Of a DNA stretch of 64,000 nucleotides, positions 25,364 through 34,323 are shown piece after piece; the stretch's first letter is position 1; each line of letters begins with the position of its first letter. Source of the stretch: Paenibacillus radicis (ex Gao et al. 2016) (GTDB lineage: Bacteria > Bacillota > Bacilli > Paenibacillales > Paenibacillaceae); the NCBI RefSeq assembly GCF_014641555.1, contig NZ_BMHY01000010.1, positions 154,570-218,569 of the forward strand. Direction: 5' to 3'. The notes under the pieces were generated by a model. That model did not search any database, had not been told where the DNA came from, and saw only the letters and a program-made list of their open reading frames with translations. Position numbers and translations under genes: made by a program.

Positions 25364-25834
25364 TTACTCGTCGTCTTCGCTCGTCTCAGCGGCGTTCACG
25401 GCTGCTGCCGATTCAATCGAAAGCGTAATGGTCACTTGCTTCTGCTCGCCTTTCAGAAAGAAAGCAAGACGCTCTAGCTTCTCTGCCAGTTCTGAGCCGC
25501 TAAGAGTCGTGTTCAACTGGTAATTAAAGCGGTCAGCAGGCTGTTCCTCATGCTGCACATAGGCGGATCTGCCTCTCCAGCCGCGGTCCTGCTGAGAGCC
25601 GGATTGAGCCAGCAATTGCTCCGATACCGGGTAAAACTTATCCGACTTATTGACTACACGCTCATAGATACGCAGCTTCTTAAGCAGCATGTAATATTGC
25701 GCAGAATGCTTGAAGCTCCAAGCCTCGCGGATATCCTTAAGCGTATAATCCATCTTCCAGCGTTTCAGTTTTTCTACTTGCTCGTCCGAATCCAGCTTCA
25801 AAAAGTCGTCCAACGGTATAATTTGTTCCGGCAC
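25364..25834 (-). CDS. Uncharacterised protein with HTH-like N-terminus
   Basis: Protein of 156 residues, not recognised. GTG start preceded by GGAGGGG with good spacing. The N-terminal 60 residues (VEKLKRWKMDYTLKDIREAW, SFKHSAQYYMLLKKL) look like a helix-turn-helix; the middle is Gln-rich and disordered; the last third has a beta-alpha-beta pattern (FNYQLNTTLSGSELAEKL, QVTITLSIES) and an acidic end. DNA binding is a guess. Confidence 0.65.
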   Translation of the reverse strand: MPEQIIPLDDFLKLDSDEQVEKLKRWKMDYTLKDIREAWSFKHSAQYYMLLKKLRIYERVVNKSDKFYPVSEQLLAQSGSQQDRGWRGRSAYVQHEEQPADRFNYQLNTTLSGSELAEKLERLAFFLKGEQKQVTITLSIESAAAVNAAETSEDDE

Positions 25835-25956
25835 GTAAACCCCTCCGATTGTTGTTTATAAATACACATAATTAATCATAATTAACGTCTTTGTTTTTCT
25901 TATAAAAAATACCATAATTTTTGATTCATTTCAAATTAATTTATTTACAGAATTAT

Positions 25957-25995
25957 AAAAAACCGCCGCATCGTCCCGAAGGACAGCGGCGGCCT
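25957..25995 (-). terminator. Terminator of the gal operon
   Basis: Minus strand: GCCGCCGCTGTCC and GGACGATGCGGCGG arms around a TTCG tetraloop, followed by six T. It lies 18 bp after the galT stop. Confidence 0.88.
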
Positions 25996-26012
25996 TATGA
26001 CCGCAACTCTCT

Positions 26013-27602
26013 TTATTTGTTCTCCTGCAGCCCGATCGCGTCCAAAAACCGCCGGAATGCAGCAGCACCCTCTTCATTTCGCTTGTAGACACCAGCATCC
26101 TTAAGTACGTCCAGGAACTTAGCGCCTGTCTCGCTTTCAACAGCCGCTTTCGCTTCCTCTGCCGTACAAGCTGTGCCATACTGCGCTGCCAGCGATTCGA
26201 TCCAGCTTGCATGGTTATGAAGCGGATGTCCCGCATCATGCAACCCGCTGTCAATCGCTGTGGAGCCCGTCAAATAAGCGGCGATTTGCTCCAGTTCGTC
26301 TTTCAGACGTCCAGGCAATACCGCAAGGCCCATCACTTCAATCAAACCGATGTTTTCTTTCTTGATATGATGCAGATGCTTGTGCGGATGGAAAATGCCG
26401 TCCGGATGCTCTTCGCTCGTCCGGTTGTTCCGAAGCACCAGATCCATCTCATAGTCACCGTTGTCGCGCAGACGGGCAATCGGTGTAATCGTATTATGCG
26501 GCGTACGGCTGCCATCGGCATTTTCCGTAAAGGCATGCACTTCCGCATTAGTATCACTGTAACCCCGCCATTCATCAAGCAAACGGCAAGCCGCACGGTG
26601 AACGTCGCTCTTCGAGGAGCCGCTTACGCGAATGACGGACATCGGCCAGCTGACGATGCCAAAGAATACGCCAGGCAATGCCGGATCAGCAAACGTCGCT
26701 TCGATCGGTGCCTTTTCCATCGGGAACGTATGGCGTCCTGCCTGGAAATGATCGTGGCTAAGAATCGAGCCCCCGACAATCGGCAAGTCCGCGTTGGAGC
26801 CGATGAAGTAATGCGGCAGCTGCTCGACAAAATCAAGCAACCTAGCGAATGAGCTATGCGAAATTACCATCGGCTCATGCGCGCCTTTGAATACGATGCT
26901 GTGCTCGTTGTAGTACACATAAGGCGAGTACTGGAAGAACCAAGGCTCATCTTGCAGTGTCAACGGCAGCACGCGCAGATTCTGACGGGCCGGATGATCC
27001 GCGCGTCCCGCATAGCCGACATTCTCGGCGCATAGCAGACATTTCGGATAATGCGCCTGCGGCATCGAGCGAAGCAAGGCGATTTCCTTCGGATCTTTCT
27101 CGGGCTTGGAAAGATTGATCGTAATTTCCAAAGCGCCATAGTCCGTCTCGTGAAGCCAATATTTATTGCGGCGGATGCGATCCATCCGAATATAGTTGGA
27201 ATCGATATTCAGCTTGTAGAAAGCGTCGGTAGCTGCCGCCACTCCCTTTTGTTCCGCCGTTCTGGCAAATGCGCTTGCTGTCTCGGAAGGCCGGGGCATA
27301 AGCAGCCCCATAATCCGTGCGTCCAGCAAATCGCGGTAAGTCGTAATGTTATCGGTAATCAAACCGATGGAATATCCGTAATCGAGAAGCGACTCGAGCA
27401 GCTCTACTGCGCTCTCTAATTGTTCTTCCGGCACTTCTCCCTCATACGGCTCCGTGAAGCCGAACAAATCGAGCAAGGCGTTTCGCGATGCGTTGACGTC
27501 AAGCGCCTCGATCATCCCTTCGCGAAGCGCGAAGCGGACGAGCCGTTCGATGTTCAGCAAAGCGTTTTGAGCATTAGCCTGTGCGTATTGCGGGTCCGTC
27601 AT
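26013..27602 (-). CDS. galT: UDP-glucose:hexose-1-phosphate uridylyltransferase, class II GalT
   Basis: Leloir-pathway enzyme exchanging UMP between UDP-glucose and galactose-1-phosphate. The 529-residue length and sequence are of the Bacillota class II GalT, unrelated in length to the 350-residue E. coli type. Landmarks: ENVGYAGRADHPARQNLRVL, FFQYSPYVYYNEHSIVF, ADLPIVGGSILSHDHFQ with the HDHFQ motif, and FHPHKHLHHIKKENIGLIEV. SD GAGGAG before ATG. Third gene of galK-galE-galT, followed by the terminator. Confidence 0.95.
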   Translation of the reverse strand: MTDPQYAQANAQNALLNIERLVRFALREGMIEALDVNASRNALLDLFGFTEPYEGEVPEEQLESAVELLESLLDYGYSIGLITDNITTYRDLLDARIMGLLMPRPSETASAFARTAEQKGVAAATDAFYKLNIDSNYIRMDRIRRNKYWLHETDYGALEITINLSKPEKDPKEIALLRSMPQAHYPKCLLCAENVGYAGRADHPARQNLRVLPLTLQDEPWFFQYSPYVYYNEHSIVFKGAHEPMVISHSSFARLLDFVEQLPHYFIGSNADLPIVGGSILSHDHFQAGRHTFPMEKAPIEATFADPALPGVFFGIVSWPMSVIRVSGSSKSDVHRAACRLLDEWRGYSDTNAEVHAFTENADGSRTPHNTITPIARLRDNGDYEMDLVLRNNRTSEEHPDGIFHPHKHLHHIKKENIGLIEVMGLAVLPGRLKDELEQIAAYLTGSTAIDSGLHDAGHPLHNHASWIESLAAQYGTACTAEEAKAAVESETGAKFLDVLKDAGVYKRNEEGAAAFRRFLDAIGLQENK

Positions 27603-27653
27603 GATGTGCGTTCTCCTCTCGGTATTCTGTACGCAGCTATCGACCTTTGATCT

Positions 27654-28643
27654 TTAGCCTTTTGCGTAGCCTTCCGGATTAGCCAGATGCCAACCCCATG
27701 CACTGCGGATAATGTCCTCCAGGCTTGCGAACTTCGGCTCCCAGCCCAGCTCCTTGCGGGCACGGTCCGAGGAAGCAACCAGTACGGCTGGATCGCCAGC
27801 GCGGCGCGGCTCAATTACCGCCTTGATTTCGCGGCCTGTAACGTTGCGGGCGATGTCGATGACTTCCTTCACCGAGAAGCCTTGCCCGTTGCCCAGATTA
27901 TAAATTGCGCTGTCAGCCCCGCTTCTCAAGCGGTGTACAGCCAGTACATGGGCTTCAGCCAAATCGCTGACGTGAATATAGTCGCGAATACAAGAGCCGT
28001 CTGGCGTCTCATAGTCTTCGCCAAACACAGAAATATGCGGACGCTTGCCCAGCGCAGCCTGCAGTACGATTGGTACCAGATGCGTCTCAGGGCTATGGTC
28101 TTCGCCGATTTTGCCGTCCGGATGTGCGCCTGCTGCATTGAAATAACGCAGCGACACATATTTCAAGCCATGTGCGACATCGAACCATTTCATCATTTTT
28201 TCCATAGCCAGCTTCGTTTCGCCGTAAGCGTTCGTTGGCAGCGTGCGGTCAAATTCGTCGATCGGCACGTTCTCCGGCTCGCCATAAGTTGCAGCCGTAG
28301 AAGAGAACACGATGCGAAGCACATTGTGCTCGATCATTTTTTCCAGCAGGCAAAGCGTTCCGTACACATTGTTATGATAGTATTTGCCTGGCAGCGTCAT
28401 GCTCTCGCCTACCAGCGAGTTCGCCGCAAAGTGAATAACGGAATCAATCTTGTTCTCTTTAAATACCGTCTCCAAAAAATCAGCGTCTCTCAAATCCCCA
28501 ACATACAGCTTGCCGCCGGTAACCGCATCGCGATGACCTTGCTGCAAATTGTCGACAACTACGATTTCCTCTCCGCGCTCCGCTAATGCGGCAACAGCGT
28601 GGGAACCGATATAACCGGCTCCGCCCGTAACCAATACTGCCAT
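27654..28643 (-). CDS. galE: UDP-glucose 4-epimerase
   Basis: Extended SDR enzyme interconverting UDP-galactose and UDP-glucose. N-terminal NAD motif AVLVTGGAGYIGSH, DLRDADFLETVF, the Ser-Tyr-Lys active site in VFSSTAATYGEPENVP and YGETKLAMEKMM, and VSLRYFNAAGAHPDG. Start chosen at ATG 28643 (329 residues) because GGGAG is 10 nt upstream; a GTG three codons earlier is too close to the SD. Middle gene of the gal operon; can also feed cell-wall sugar synthesis. Confidence 0.95.
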   Translation of the reverse strand: MAVLVTGGAGYIGSHAVAALAERGEEIVVVDNLQQGHRDAVTGGKLYVGDLRDADFLETVFKENKIDSVIHFAANSLVGESMTLPGKYYHNNVYGTLCLLEKMIEHNVLRIVFSSTAATYGEPENVPIDEFDRTLPTNAYGETKLAMEKMMKWFDVAHGLKYVSLRYFNAAGAHPDGKIGEDHSPETHLVPIVLQAALGKRPHISVFGEDYETPDGSCIRDYIHVSDLAEAHVLAVHRLRSGADSAIYNLGNGQGFSVKEVIDIARNVTGREIKAVIEPRRAGDPAVLVASSDRARKELGWEPKFASLEDIIRSAWGWHLANPEGYAKG

Positions 28644-28678
28644 ATCCGTCACTCTCCCTTTGTTATGATGAGTCGGTA

Positions 28679-29851
28679 TTAAACCAGCTGTTCGACGCCG
28701 TTGCCGATGGTGCAGACATAGAAGTCAGCCGTCAAGCCGGTTGCTTCTGTATATTTGCGCCCTACTTCTTCTTTGAACAGCTCGATGCTGTCTTCATGTA
28801 CAAGCGATACCGTACAGCCGCCGAAGCCAGCTCCGGTCATCCGGGAGCCAAGCACGCCCTCTACGCCGCGTGCAGCGTCTACCATCGCATCCAGCTCTGC
28901 GCCTGTTACTTCATACAGATCGCGGAGCGAATCATGGGAGCCGTTCATCAGTTGGCCGAACTGAGCCAAATCATCGGCTTTCAGCGCTTTGATCGATTGC
29001 AGAACGCGGTCAATTTCTTCCACGACATGTTGTGCGCGGTTGCGAACGACGTCTTCTTTGATCAAGTGCTTGTTAGCGTTGAATTGCTCCAGCGTAAGCT
29101 GACCGAGCAGCGTCAAATCTGGGAATGCTGCTTTCAGCTCTTCTACCGCCTGGTCACATTGGCTGCGGCGCTCGTTGTAAGCGGAGTCCACCAAGCCGCG
29201 GCGTTTGTTCGTATTGCCGATCACCAGCTTGTAGCTGCCCGATTGGAACGGAATCAGATCGTATTCCAGCGTGTCGCACATCAGCAGAATGGCATGATCC
29301 TTCTTGCCGTTGGCAACTGCGAATTGGTCCATGATGCCGCATTTAACGCCGTTGAATTCATTTTCCGATTTTTGCGAGAGCAGAGCGATCTTCACCGTAT
29401 CTGTCGGCAGACCTTCCAGCGTAAGCAGCGCGTATGCCGTTACGACTTCGATCGAAGCGGAAGAGGACAATCCGGCGCCATTCGGAATTTCGCCGTGATA
29501 GAGCAGGTCATAGCCGTTTTTGAAGCTCACTCCGGTTTGTTGAAGCTCATGTACAATCCCCTTCGGATAGTTCATCCAGTCGTCAGCTTCGTCGAATACG
29601 ATCGAATCCAGCGAAAATTGCTTGGAGGAAGGGAAGTTTGTCGTTGCAAGGCCCAATTGATTGTCCGCGCGTTTGCGGATAAGGAGCGTCGTTCCGAACG
29701 TCAATGCCGCTGGAAATACGTAGCCTCCATTGTAGTCTGTATGCTCGCCGATCAGATTGACGCGGCCTGGCGCGTGAAATACGCTAATCGATGTTTCATT
29801 CTCACCATATTGCTGTATAAATTGCTGTGTCAGCGCTTGGATGTTTGCCAT
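28679..29851 (-). CDS. galK: Galactokinase
   Basis: GHMP kinase phosphorylating galactose at C1. Protein of 390 residues from ATG 29851. Visible: GRVNLIGEHTDYNGGYVFPA near the start, the ATP loop IPNGAGLSSSASIEV, and SRMTGAGFGGCTVSLVHED near the end. A longer frame upstream adds an unrelated hydrophobic stretch lacking family similarity and crosses the promoter, so it is excluded. First gene of galK-galE-galT. A promoter with a 17-bp operator-like palindrome lies directly upstream, and the AraC-type gene diverges from it. Confidence 0.95.
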   Translation of the reverse strand: MANIQALTQQFIQQYGENETSISVFHAPGRVNLIGEHTDYNGGYVFPAALTFGTTLLIRKRADNQLGLATTNFPSSKQFSLDSIVFDEADDWMNYPKGIVHELQQTGVSFKNGYDLLYHGEIPNGAGLSSSASIEVVTAYALLTLEGLPTDTVKIALLSQKSENEFNGVKCGIMDQFAVANGKKDHAILLMCDTLEYDLIPFQSGSYKLVIGNTNKRRGLVDSAYNERRSQCDQAVEELKAAFPDLTLLGQLTLEQFNANKHLIKEDVVRNRAQHVVEEIDRVLQSIKALKADDLAQFGQLMNGSHDSLRDLYEVTGAELDAMVDAARGVEGVLGSRMTGAGFGGCTVSLVHEDSIELFKEEVGRKYTEATGLTADFYVCTIGNGVEQLV

Positions 29852-29878
29852 TATGCGATCACATTCCTTTGTTATGAG

Positions 29879-29923
29879 GTAGTAGATTCCACTACAGTAT
29901 AGCGCAACGTCGTGCGTAAACAA
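29879..29923 (-). promoter_or_regulatory. gal operon promoter with operator-like palindrome
   Basis: Minus strand: -35 TTGTTT (29923-29918), 16 bp, -10 TATACT (29901-29896). Directly downstream is GTAGTGGAATCTACTAC (29895-29879), a 17-bp dyad with one mismatched pair, covering the expected start of transcription. This is the layout of a repressor site; it does not match the CcpA cre consensus. Confidence 0.6.
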
Positions 29924-30043
29924 ATGGCGGAAAATGAGTTTCATATGGATTTATGTGACTTTTATGTTAAGCCTGTTGCATGGTATCATAAAAAGACAAG
30001 ACTCGTTTTCATCCATTCCATGAACAGAAGGGCTGATTATCGT

Positions 30044-30916
30044 ATGCGGCGACAAGATTTCTACACGGTTGCTTCCAATCCCGTCATGGTTCCCGAGGCT
30101 GGGACGAATGTGCTGTTTGGCGGAGAAAGCCAGACGAAGCCTGCTCATCGGCTAGGCCCTAAGGTGTATGACTTTTACTTAATGCATGTTGTGCTCAGCG
30201 GGAAGGGCGTATTCGAATGCGGGGGCAAACGGCATGAGTTGCAAACCGGCGATACGTTTCTAATCGAGCCCGAGCAATTAGTCAGCTACGAATCCGATCA
30301 AGCCGACCCTTGGCGGTATCGCTGGGTCGCTTTTACCGGACCTGAAGCTCCCGGACTTGTCGCCGCCGCAGGTTTGTCTACCGCACAGCCCGTTGCAGAC
30401 AATGCAGCTAACCGCCGTATTCCCGTCCTCTATAACCTTATCTTCAACAGCTTTCGGCTAGGCGGCTCTTCGGCACCCTTGAAGGCGGCTGGCTATCTAC
30501 ATTTGCTCGCAGCGGAGTACCGGGAAGCGGCACAACAGGCTGCGGGAAATTCCGGACTGGAAGCTGCCGATGGCAGCGAGCGGCTGCTGCAGCAGGTTAT
30601 TCATTACTTGTCGACCCAATATGCCCATCCGGTATCCATCGAACAGATGTCTGAATCCCTTGGCTATAACCGGGCGTATCTGTCCCGCTTGTTCAAACGT
30701 CATACCGGCGTATCCCCCGTTACATTTCTATTGAAGCTTCGCATCGATAAAGCGCGGCAAATGTTGCGGGAACGCGACGAGCTGACAATTGAACAAATCG
30801 CTGCCTCGGTCGGATTGCAGGATTCACTTTACTTCTCCAAGCAGTTCCGCCGTTTTTACGGCCAATCCCCCACCTCTTACCGAGAGGCCATGCGAAGCTT
30901 GAACAAACCGCAATAG
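30044..30916 (+). CDS. AraC family transcriptional regulator
   Basis: Protein of about 290 residues. An N-terminal cupin-like ligand domain (MHVVLSGKGVFECGGKRHEL, GDTFLIEPEQLVSYESD) is followed by two AraC HTH units (VSIEQMSESLGYNRAYLSRL FKRH split by a short helix; LTIEQIAASVGLQDSLYFSK). ATG 30044 has AGAAGGG 11 nt upstream; ATG 30020 is an alternative without SD. It diverges from galK across less than 200 bp, so it probably controls the gal operon in response to a sugar. The second ATG frame upstream is not needed for the ligand domain. Confidence 0.85.
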   Translation: MRRQDFYTVASNPVMVPEAGTNVLFGGESQTKPAHRLGPKVYDFYLMHVVLSGKGVFECGGKRHELQTGDTFLIEPEQLVSYESDQADPWRYRWVAFTGPEAPGLVAAAGLSTAQPVADNAANRRIPVLYNLIFNSFRLGGSSAPLKAAGYLHLLAAEYREAAQQAAGNSGLEAADGSERLLQQVIHYLSTQYAHPVSIEQMSESLGYNRAYLSRLFKRHTGVSPVTFLLKLRIDKARQMLRERDELTIEQIAASVGLQDSLYFSKQFRRFYGQSPTSYREAMRSLNKPQ

Positions 30917-31009
30917 GTTGCCTTGCGCAATGCCGTATCCGCGCTGATGCGACTGGACATAGTAAATTTATTGTTTGTCCCCTATTCGTTCAAGAAGGAG
31001 CGTTCTTTC

Positions 31010-32251
31010 ATGAAAGAGTTGCATACCGGAGAGTTATTTTGGCCAACGACTTTACAATCTGTTCAAACGTATGAGCCGCTAGGTGCTCCCTTGCAAGTTG
31101 ATGTCGCCATCGTCGGCGGCGGGATGTCCGGCATTGTGTGCGGTCTCTCCCTGGCAGAAGCAGGTATATCCGCAGCCGTGCTGGAGCGCGGGACGATCGC
31201 CGGAGGAAGCAGTTCCGCCAATACAGGCCTGCTCCAATTTTCCAATGACATCATGCTTTGCGATCTGATCGATCAAATCGGCGAAGGGCCAGCCGTGCAG
31301 TTTTATAAAGCATGCGAGGAAGCGGTTAAGCGGTTTGGACAGATTTGCGAGCAGTTGCCCCGAGATGTGGGGTTCCGCAATCGCAGCAGTCTTTATTACG
31401 CCAGCTCTGAACAGGACCTCCCCAAGCTGAAGCGGGAATTCGAGACTTTGAAGAAGCATGGCTTCGATGTCGAGTTCTGGAGCCCGGACGATATTTCTTC
31501 ACGCTTTCCATTCCGTCGTCCCGGCGCAATCATTACCCGAGGGGACGCCGAGATCAATCCGTTCCGCTTCATTCAAACAGCAGCTGATCATGCGGCTAGA
31601 GCCGGCCTCCGTATTTATGAACACACCGACATTACCGGACAACGCCGCTCGACAAACGCCGACAGGCATATTCTAACGACTGCGGACGGTCATGAAGTAA
31701 CCGCGAAACATGTCATATTCGCTATTGGCTACGAGCCGGAAGAATTGCGAGGCCGTTTAGTGAAAGCAGAGCTTAACCGGTCATTTGCTGCAGTAACCCG
31801 TGTACAGCCCAGTTCATTGCTCGACCGCTTATGGCCGGAACGGCTCATGATCTGGGAGACGGCCAGACCTTACCTTTACTTGCGCACAACCGTCGACGAC
31901 CGGATTGTCATCGGCGGACTGGACGAGCATACGGAGCATCCGATTGAAGGCGAGAAGGCGCGGCACAAGCGCATTCGTCAGCTCCAAGAGAAGCTTCATG
32001 CACTGTTTCCGGGGCTGGACTCCGAATTCGATTATGAGTGGAGTGCCACCTTTGGGGAGTCTCGCGATAATCTGCCCTTTATAGGCGAGGACCCCAATAT
32101 ACCAGGCTTGTATTATGGTCTTGGCTATGGCGGCAACGGTTCGGTATACAGCATTATAGCGGCACAAATCATTCGGGACAGTATTCAAGGCAAGGACCAT
32201 CCCATAGCCCCGATTGTAGGACTGGATAGGCCGTCTCTCTTGAAAATTTAA
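31010..32251 (+). CDS. FAD-dependent oxidoreductase (DAO family)
   Basis: Protein of 413 residues with the dinucleotide motif VAIVGGGMSGIVCGLSLAEA near residues 25-45, VLERGTIAGGSSSANTGLLQ, and the C-terminal FAD contact GLYYGLGYGGNGSVYSIIAA. The fold is that of D-amino-acid oxidase/glycine oxidase-like enzymes; substrate unknown (a cyclic or amino-acid amine is likely). ATG 31010 has AAGGAG 10 nt upstream. Stands alone downstream of the AraC gene, ending at a terminator. Confidence 0.87.
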   Translation: MKELHTGELFWPTTLQSVQTYEPLGAPLQVDVAIVGGGMSGIVCGLSLAEAGISAAVLERGTIAGGSSSANTGLLQFSNDIMLCDLIDQIGEGPAVQFYKACEEAVKRFGQICEQLPRDVGFRNRSSLYYASSEQDLPKLKREFETLKKHGFDVEFWSPDDISSRFPFRRPGAIITRGDAEINPFRFIQTAADHAARAGLRIYEHTDITGQRRSTNADRHILTTADGHEVTAKHVIFAIGYEPEELRGRLVKAELNRSFAAVTRVQPSSLLDRLWPERLMIWETARPYLYLRTTVDDRIVIGGLDEHTEHPIEGEKARHKRIRQLQEKLHALFPGLDSEFDYEWSATFGESRDNLPFIGEDPNIPGLYYGLGYGGNGSVYSIIAAQIIRDSIQGKDHPIAPIVGLDRPSLLKI

Positions 32252-32264
32252 CGTTAGTCGCATA

Positions 32265-32290
32265 AAAAGCCATTGCACCCGCAATGGCTT
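32265..32290. terminator. Bidirectional terminator
   Basis: AGCCATTGC and GCAATGGCT form a perfect 9-bp stem, with an A-run on one side and TTCTAT on the other, between convergent genes. Confidence 0.72.
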
Positions 32291-32310
32291 CTATGTAAAC
32301 CATCGCTCCG

Positions 32311-32841
32311 CTAGGAGCCGTCTATGATCCGGTAGGCTTCATATTGGCGGAACACTGACTCCGCTATCCCCAGCTTAGACAAATCCGGGCCGCCATCCTT
32401 ATCGAGCAGCGACTTGCTTTCGTCGGTCTCGACGACAACGATGATCTGCCCATTTTCCAAAGCGTTGCGGCAAAAATCAGATTCCTTCGTATCTAAGCCG
32501 CTTGCCATCAAGGCCTGCGTCACACCAGCGTCGTCTCCTATAAAAGCAGCGCCAAATATACCGTTCCAGCCTGCCGTGCCGCTAACACCGCTGCCCGCCA
32601 GTATGCCGGGAGCCGCAAAGGTCATGCCTGCGCGATCATAAGGGGACGTGTTCTCTCTCGTCTCTGCGAGCTCTCTGATCTCGTCCACATGCATATCGCT
32701 CTCCGCTTCAATTCTGCGGGAGTGCGTAGCATCTTTAGCGTAGATTTTCAGCTCGCCTGTCTCAAAACCGGCCTGCTGCATAGCGGCAATCGTATCAATA
32801 ACCTGCCGCTGTGTTTCGAATGCGGCAATCTTTTTAGCCAT
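32311..32841 (-). CDS. General stress protein 17M-like domain protein
   Basis: Protein of 176 residues with the N-terminal beta-alpha-beta domain of general stress protein 17M (YflT-like): KIAAFETQRQVIDTIAAMQQ, FETGELKIYAKDA. A glycine-rich helical centre follows (GILAGSGVSGTAGWNGIFGA), then a second alpha/beta segment (ALENGQIIVVVETDE). In Bacillus such proteins are SigB-controlled; no SigB promoter was identified here by eye. SD GGAGGA before ATG. Confidence 0.8.
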   Translation of the reverse strand: MAKKIAAFETQRQVIDTIAAMQQAGFETGELKIYAKDATHSRRIEAESDMHVDEIRELAETRENTSPYDRAGMTFAAPGILAGSGVSGTAGWNGIFGAAFIGDDAGVTQALMASGLDTKESDFCRNALENGQIIVVVETDESKSLLDKDGGPDLSKLGIAESVFRQYEAYRIIDGS

Positions 32842-33022
32842 TCTAATTCCTCCTGACTGAGTCCAACTTCGCTTATTCCCAATTAGCTATTCCCAATCTC
32901 TAGTTGGATCACTCAAATCATATGCAATTCAAGATAGGCATTCATGCAGGTTGTGCATCATAGCGGTTCGAGTTATGATGGAAGGAAGTGTATTGGAAAT
33001 CGGACAAGCAGGGGGCAAATCG

Positions 33023-34198
33023 ATGATTCATCGGGTGCTTCAATATCCCGCAGAGTGGGAGTGGCATGTGCTGCAGCAGGAACGGCAGCAAGCGGTATCG
33101 GCAGACGGACTGCCCAGCCGTAAATTCAAGAAAAACAATTCGCCGCCAGCCGGCAGCGAATCCGATATAAAGTTATCCCAAGAGACGGAAGATCAGGAGT
33201 CCAAGCTGGCGCGAATTAAAGCAGCCCTCCCGGAATGCGCTGCCTGGCTGGATGAATGTATGGAGAGAACGACCAATCAGGTCATCGTCTCCGAATCGCT
33301 TGAATCCGGCCCTTATGTTTATGGCACCGTCATGTTCCAAGCCTCAGAGCAGCATAGCGATACGATTCCGTTTCATTTCTGGCTGTCTCAGAATAGGCTG
33401 GTAACGCTTCATGATGATTTGCGTCTGATGATCCGGCTGCAGGCCGATACGGTCGTTGCGCGTCTGGAGAGCTGCTCCTCTGCACCTGAGGCTCTGTTCG
33501 TCATGGTAAGCGTCGTGCTGGCTCCTTTTCATGGAGGTCTGGATGAGTTTGAATATCGGCTTGGCCAGCTGGAAGGCACAATGCGCAGCTCCAACCGTAC
33601 GGGCTTAATGGATGTTATTTTCGAGCGCCGTTATGATTTGCTCCATTGGAGCCATTTGTTTCTGCCTATACGAGAGCTTCACGGCGCTGCCAAAGAGGCT
33701 TTCATGGATCTATTGATCGAAAGCGACAACTTCAAACGAATGACGCATCGGCTGGATCGGATTGAAAATTTGCTGAAGCATTATGCGTTTGAGATCGATA
33801 CGCTTATCTCAATGGACGGATCGATCTCCAGCTTCCGCGGCAATGACATCATGAAGACGCTGACCATCTTCACCGTATTGTTCACGCCCGCTTCCGTTCT
33901 GGCCGCGATTTGGGGGACGAATTTCAATAGGCTGCCATTTGATGAGCATAAATGGGGCTTTGCACTGCTCTGCGGCATCGTATTTGCCGTCACCGTGCTG
34001 ATCTACATCTGGCTCTGGCGCAAAGGCTGGACGGGTGATCTATTGACCGGCCGGAAACCGACGGACAAGCATATTATGGGACAAGGTGAAAGTTTGAAGA
34101 TAAGCGAAATCTTCGGCATCAAGCAATCGCAAGCAAGCGGCGGGGATCACGCTTCACCTCCACCGCTGCCGAAACGCCGCAGCCGCTCCTCGAAATAA
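33023..34198 (+). CDS. CorA-like divalent metal transporter with GTN in place of GMN
   Basis: Protein of 391 residues. A long soluble N-terminal region with a coiled-coil helix (about 230-290) precedes two C-terminal membrane segments (TLTIFTVLFTPASVLAAIWG and FALLCGIVFAVTVLIYIWLW), the CorA layout. The selectivity motif, normally GMN at the end of TM1, reads GTN (WGTNFNRLP), so ion choice may differ. Start ATG 33023 with GGGGG 7 nt upstream; the longer frame has no good SD. C-terminal tail is basic and proline-rich. Followed at its stop codon by a structured terminator. Confidence 0.8.
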   Translation: MIHRVLQYPAEWEWHVLQQERQQAVSADGLPSRKFKKNNSPPAGSESDIKLSQETEDQESKLARIKAALPECAAWLDECMERTTNQVIVSESLESGPYVYGTVMFQASEQHSDTIPFHFWLSQNRLVTLHDDLRLMIRLQADTVVARLESCSSAPEALFVMVSVVLAPFHGGLDEFEYRLGQLEGTMRSSNRTGLMDVIFERRYDLLHWSHLFLPIRELHGAAKEAFMDLLIESDNFKRMTHRLDRIENLLKHYAFEIDTLISMDGSISSFRGNDIMKTLTIFTVLFTPASVLAAIWGTNFNRLPFDEHKWGFALLCGIVFAVTVLIYIWLWRKGWTGDLLTGRKPTDKHIMGQGESLKISEIFGIKQSQASGGDHASPPPLPKRRSRSSK

Positions 34199-34318
34199 AA
34201 AAGAGCTGTACCCTTGATTCAATGTCATTAAGTAAGCTCTCCTAATGTCATTGAATCCTGGGTCAATGTCATTAAGTTACCCTGATGACATTGACCCGTT
34301 AAGGTACAGCTCTTTTTT
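34197..34318. terminator. Branched bidirectional terminator built of repeats
   Basis: Outer arms 34197-34212 and 34303-34318 are exact 16-bp complements (A-run at the start, T-run at the end). Inside are two further hairpins: 34216-34230 with 34243-34257 (one mismatch) and 34260-34272 with 34285-34297 (exact). TCAATGTCATTAAGT occurs twice in direct orientation (34219 and 34263). The predicted RNA is a three-way junction. It separates convergent genes. Confidence 0.85.
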
Positions 34319-34323
34319 TATAA

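Noticed and set aside
28796..29902. A 368-residue open frame on the plus strand opposite galK
   Set aside because: It is exactly antisense to a well-supported galactokinase, has no SD and no family motif; typical shadow of a GC-biased gene.
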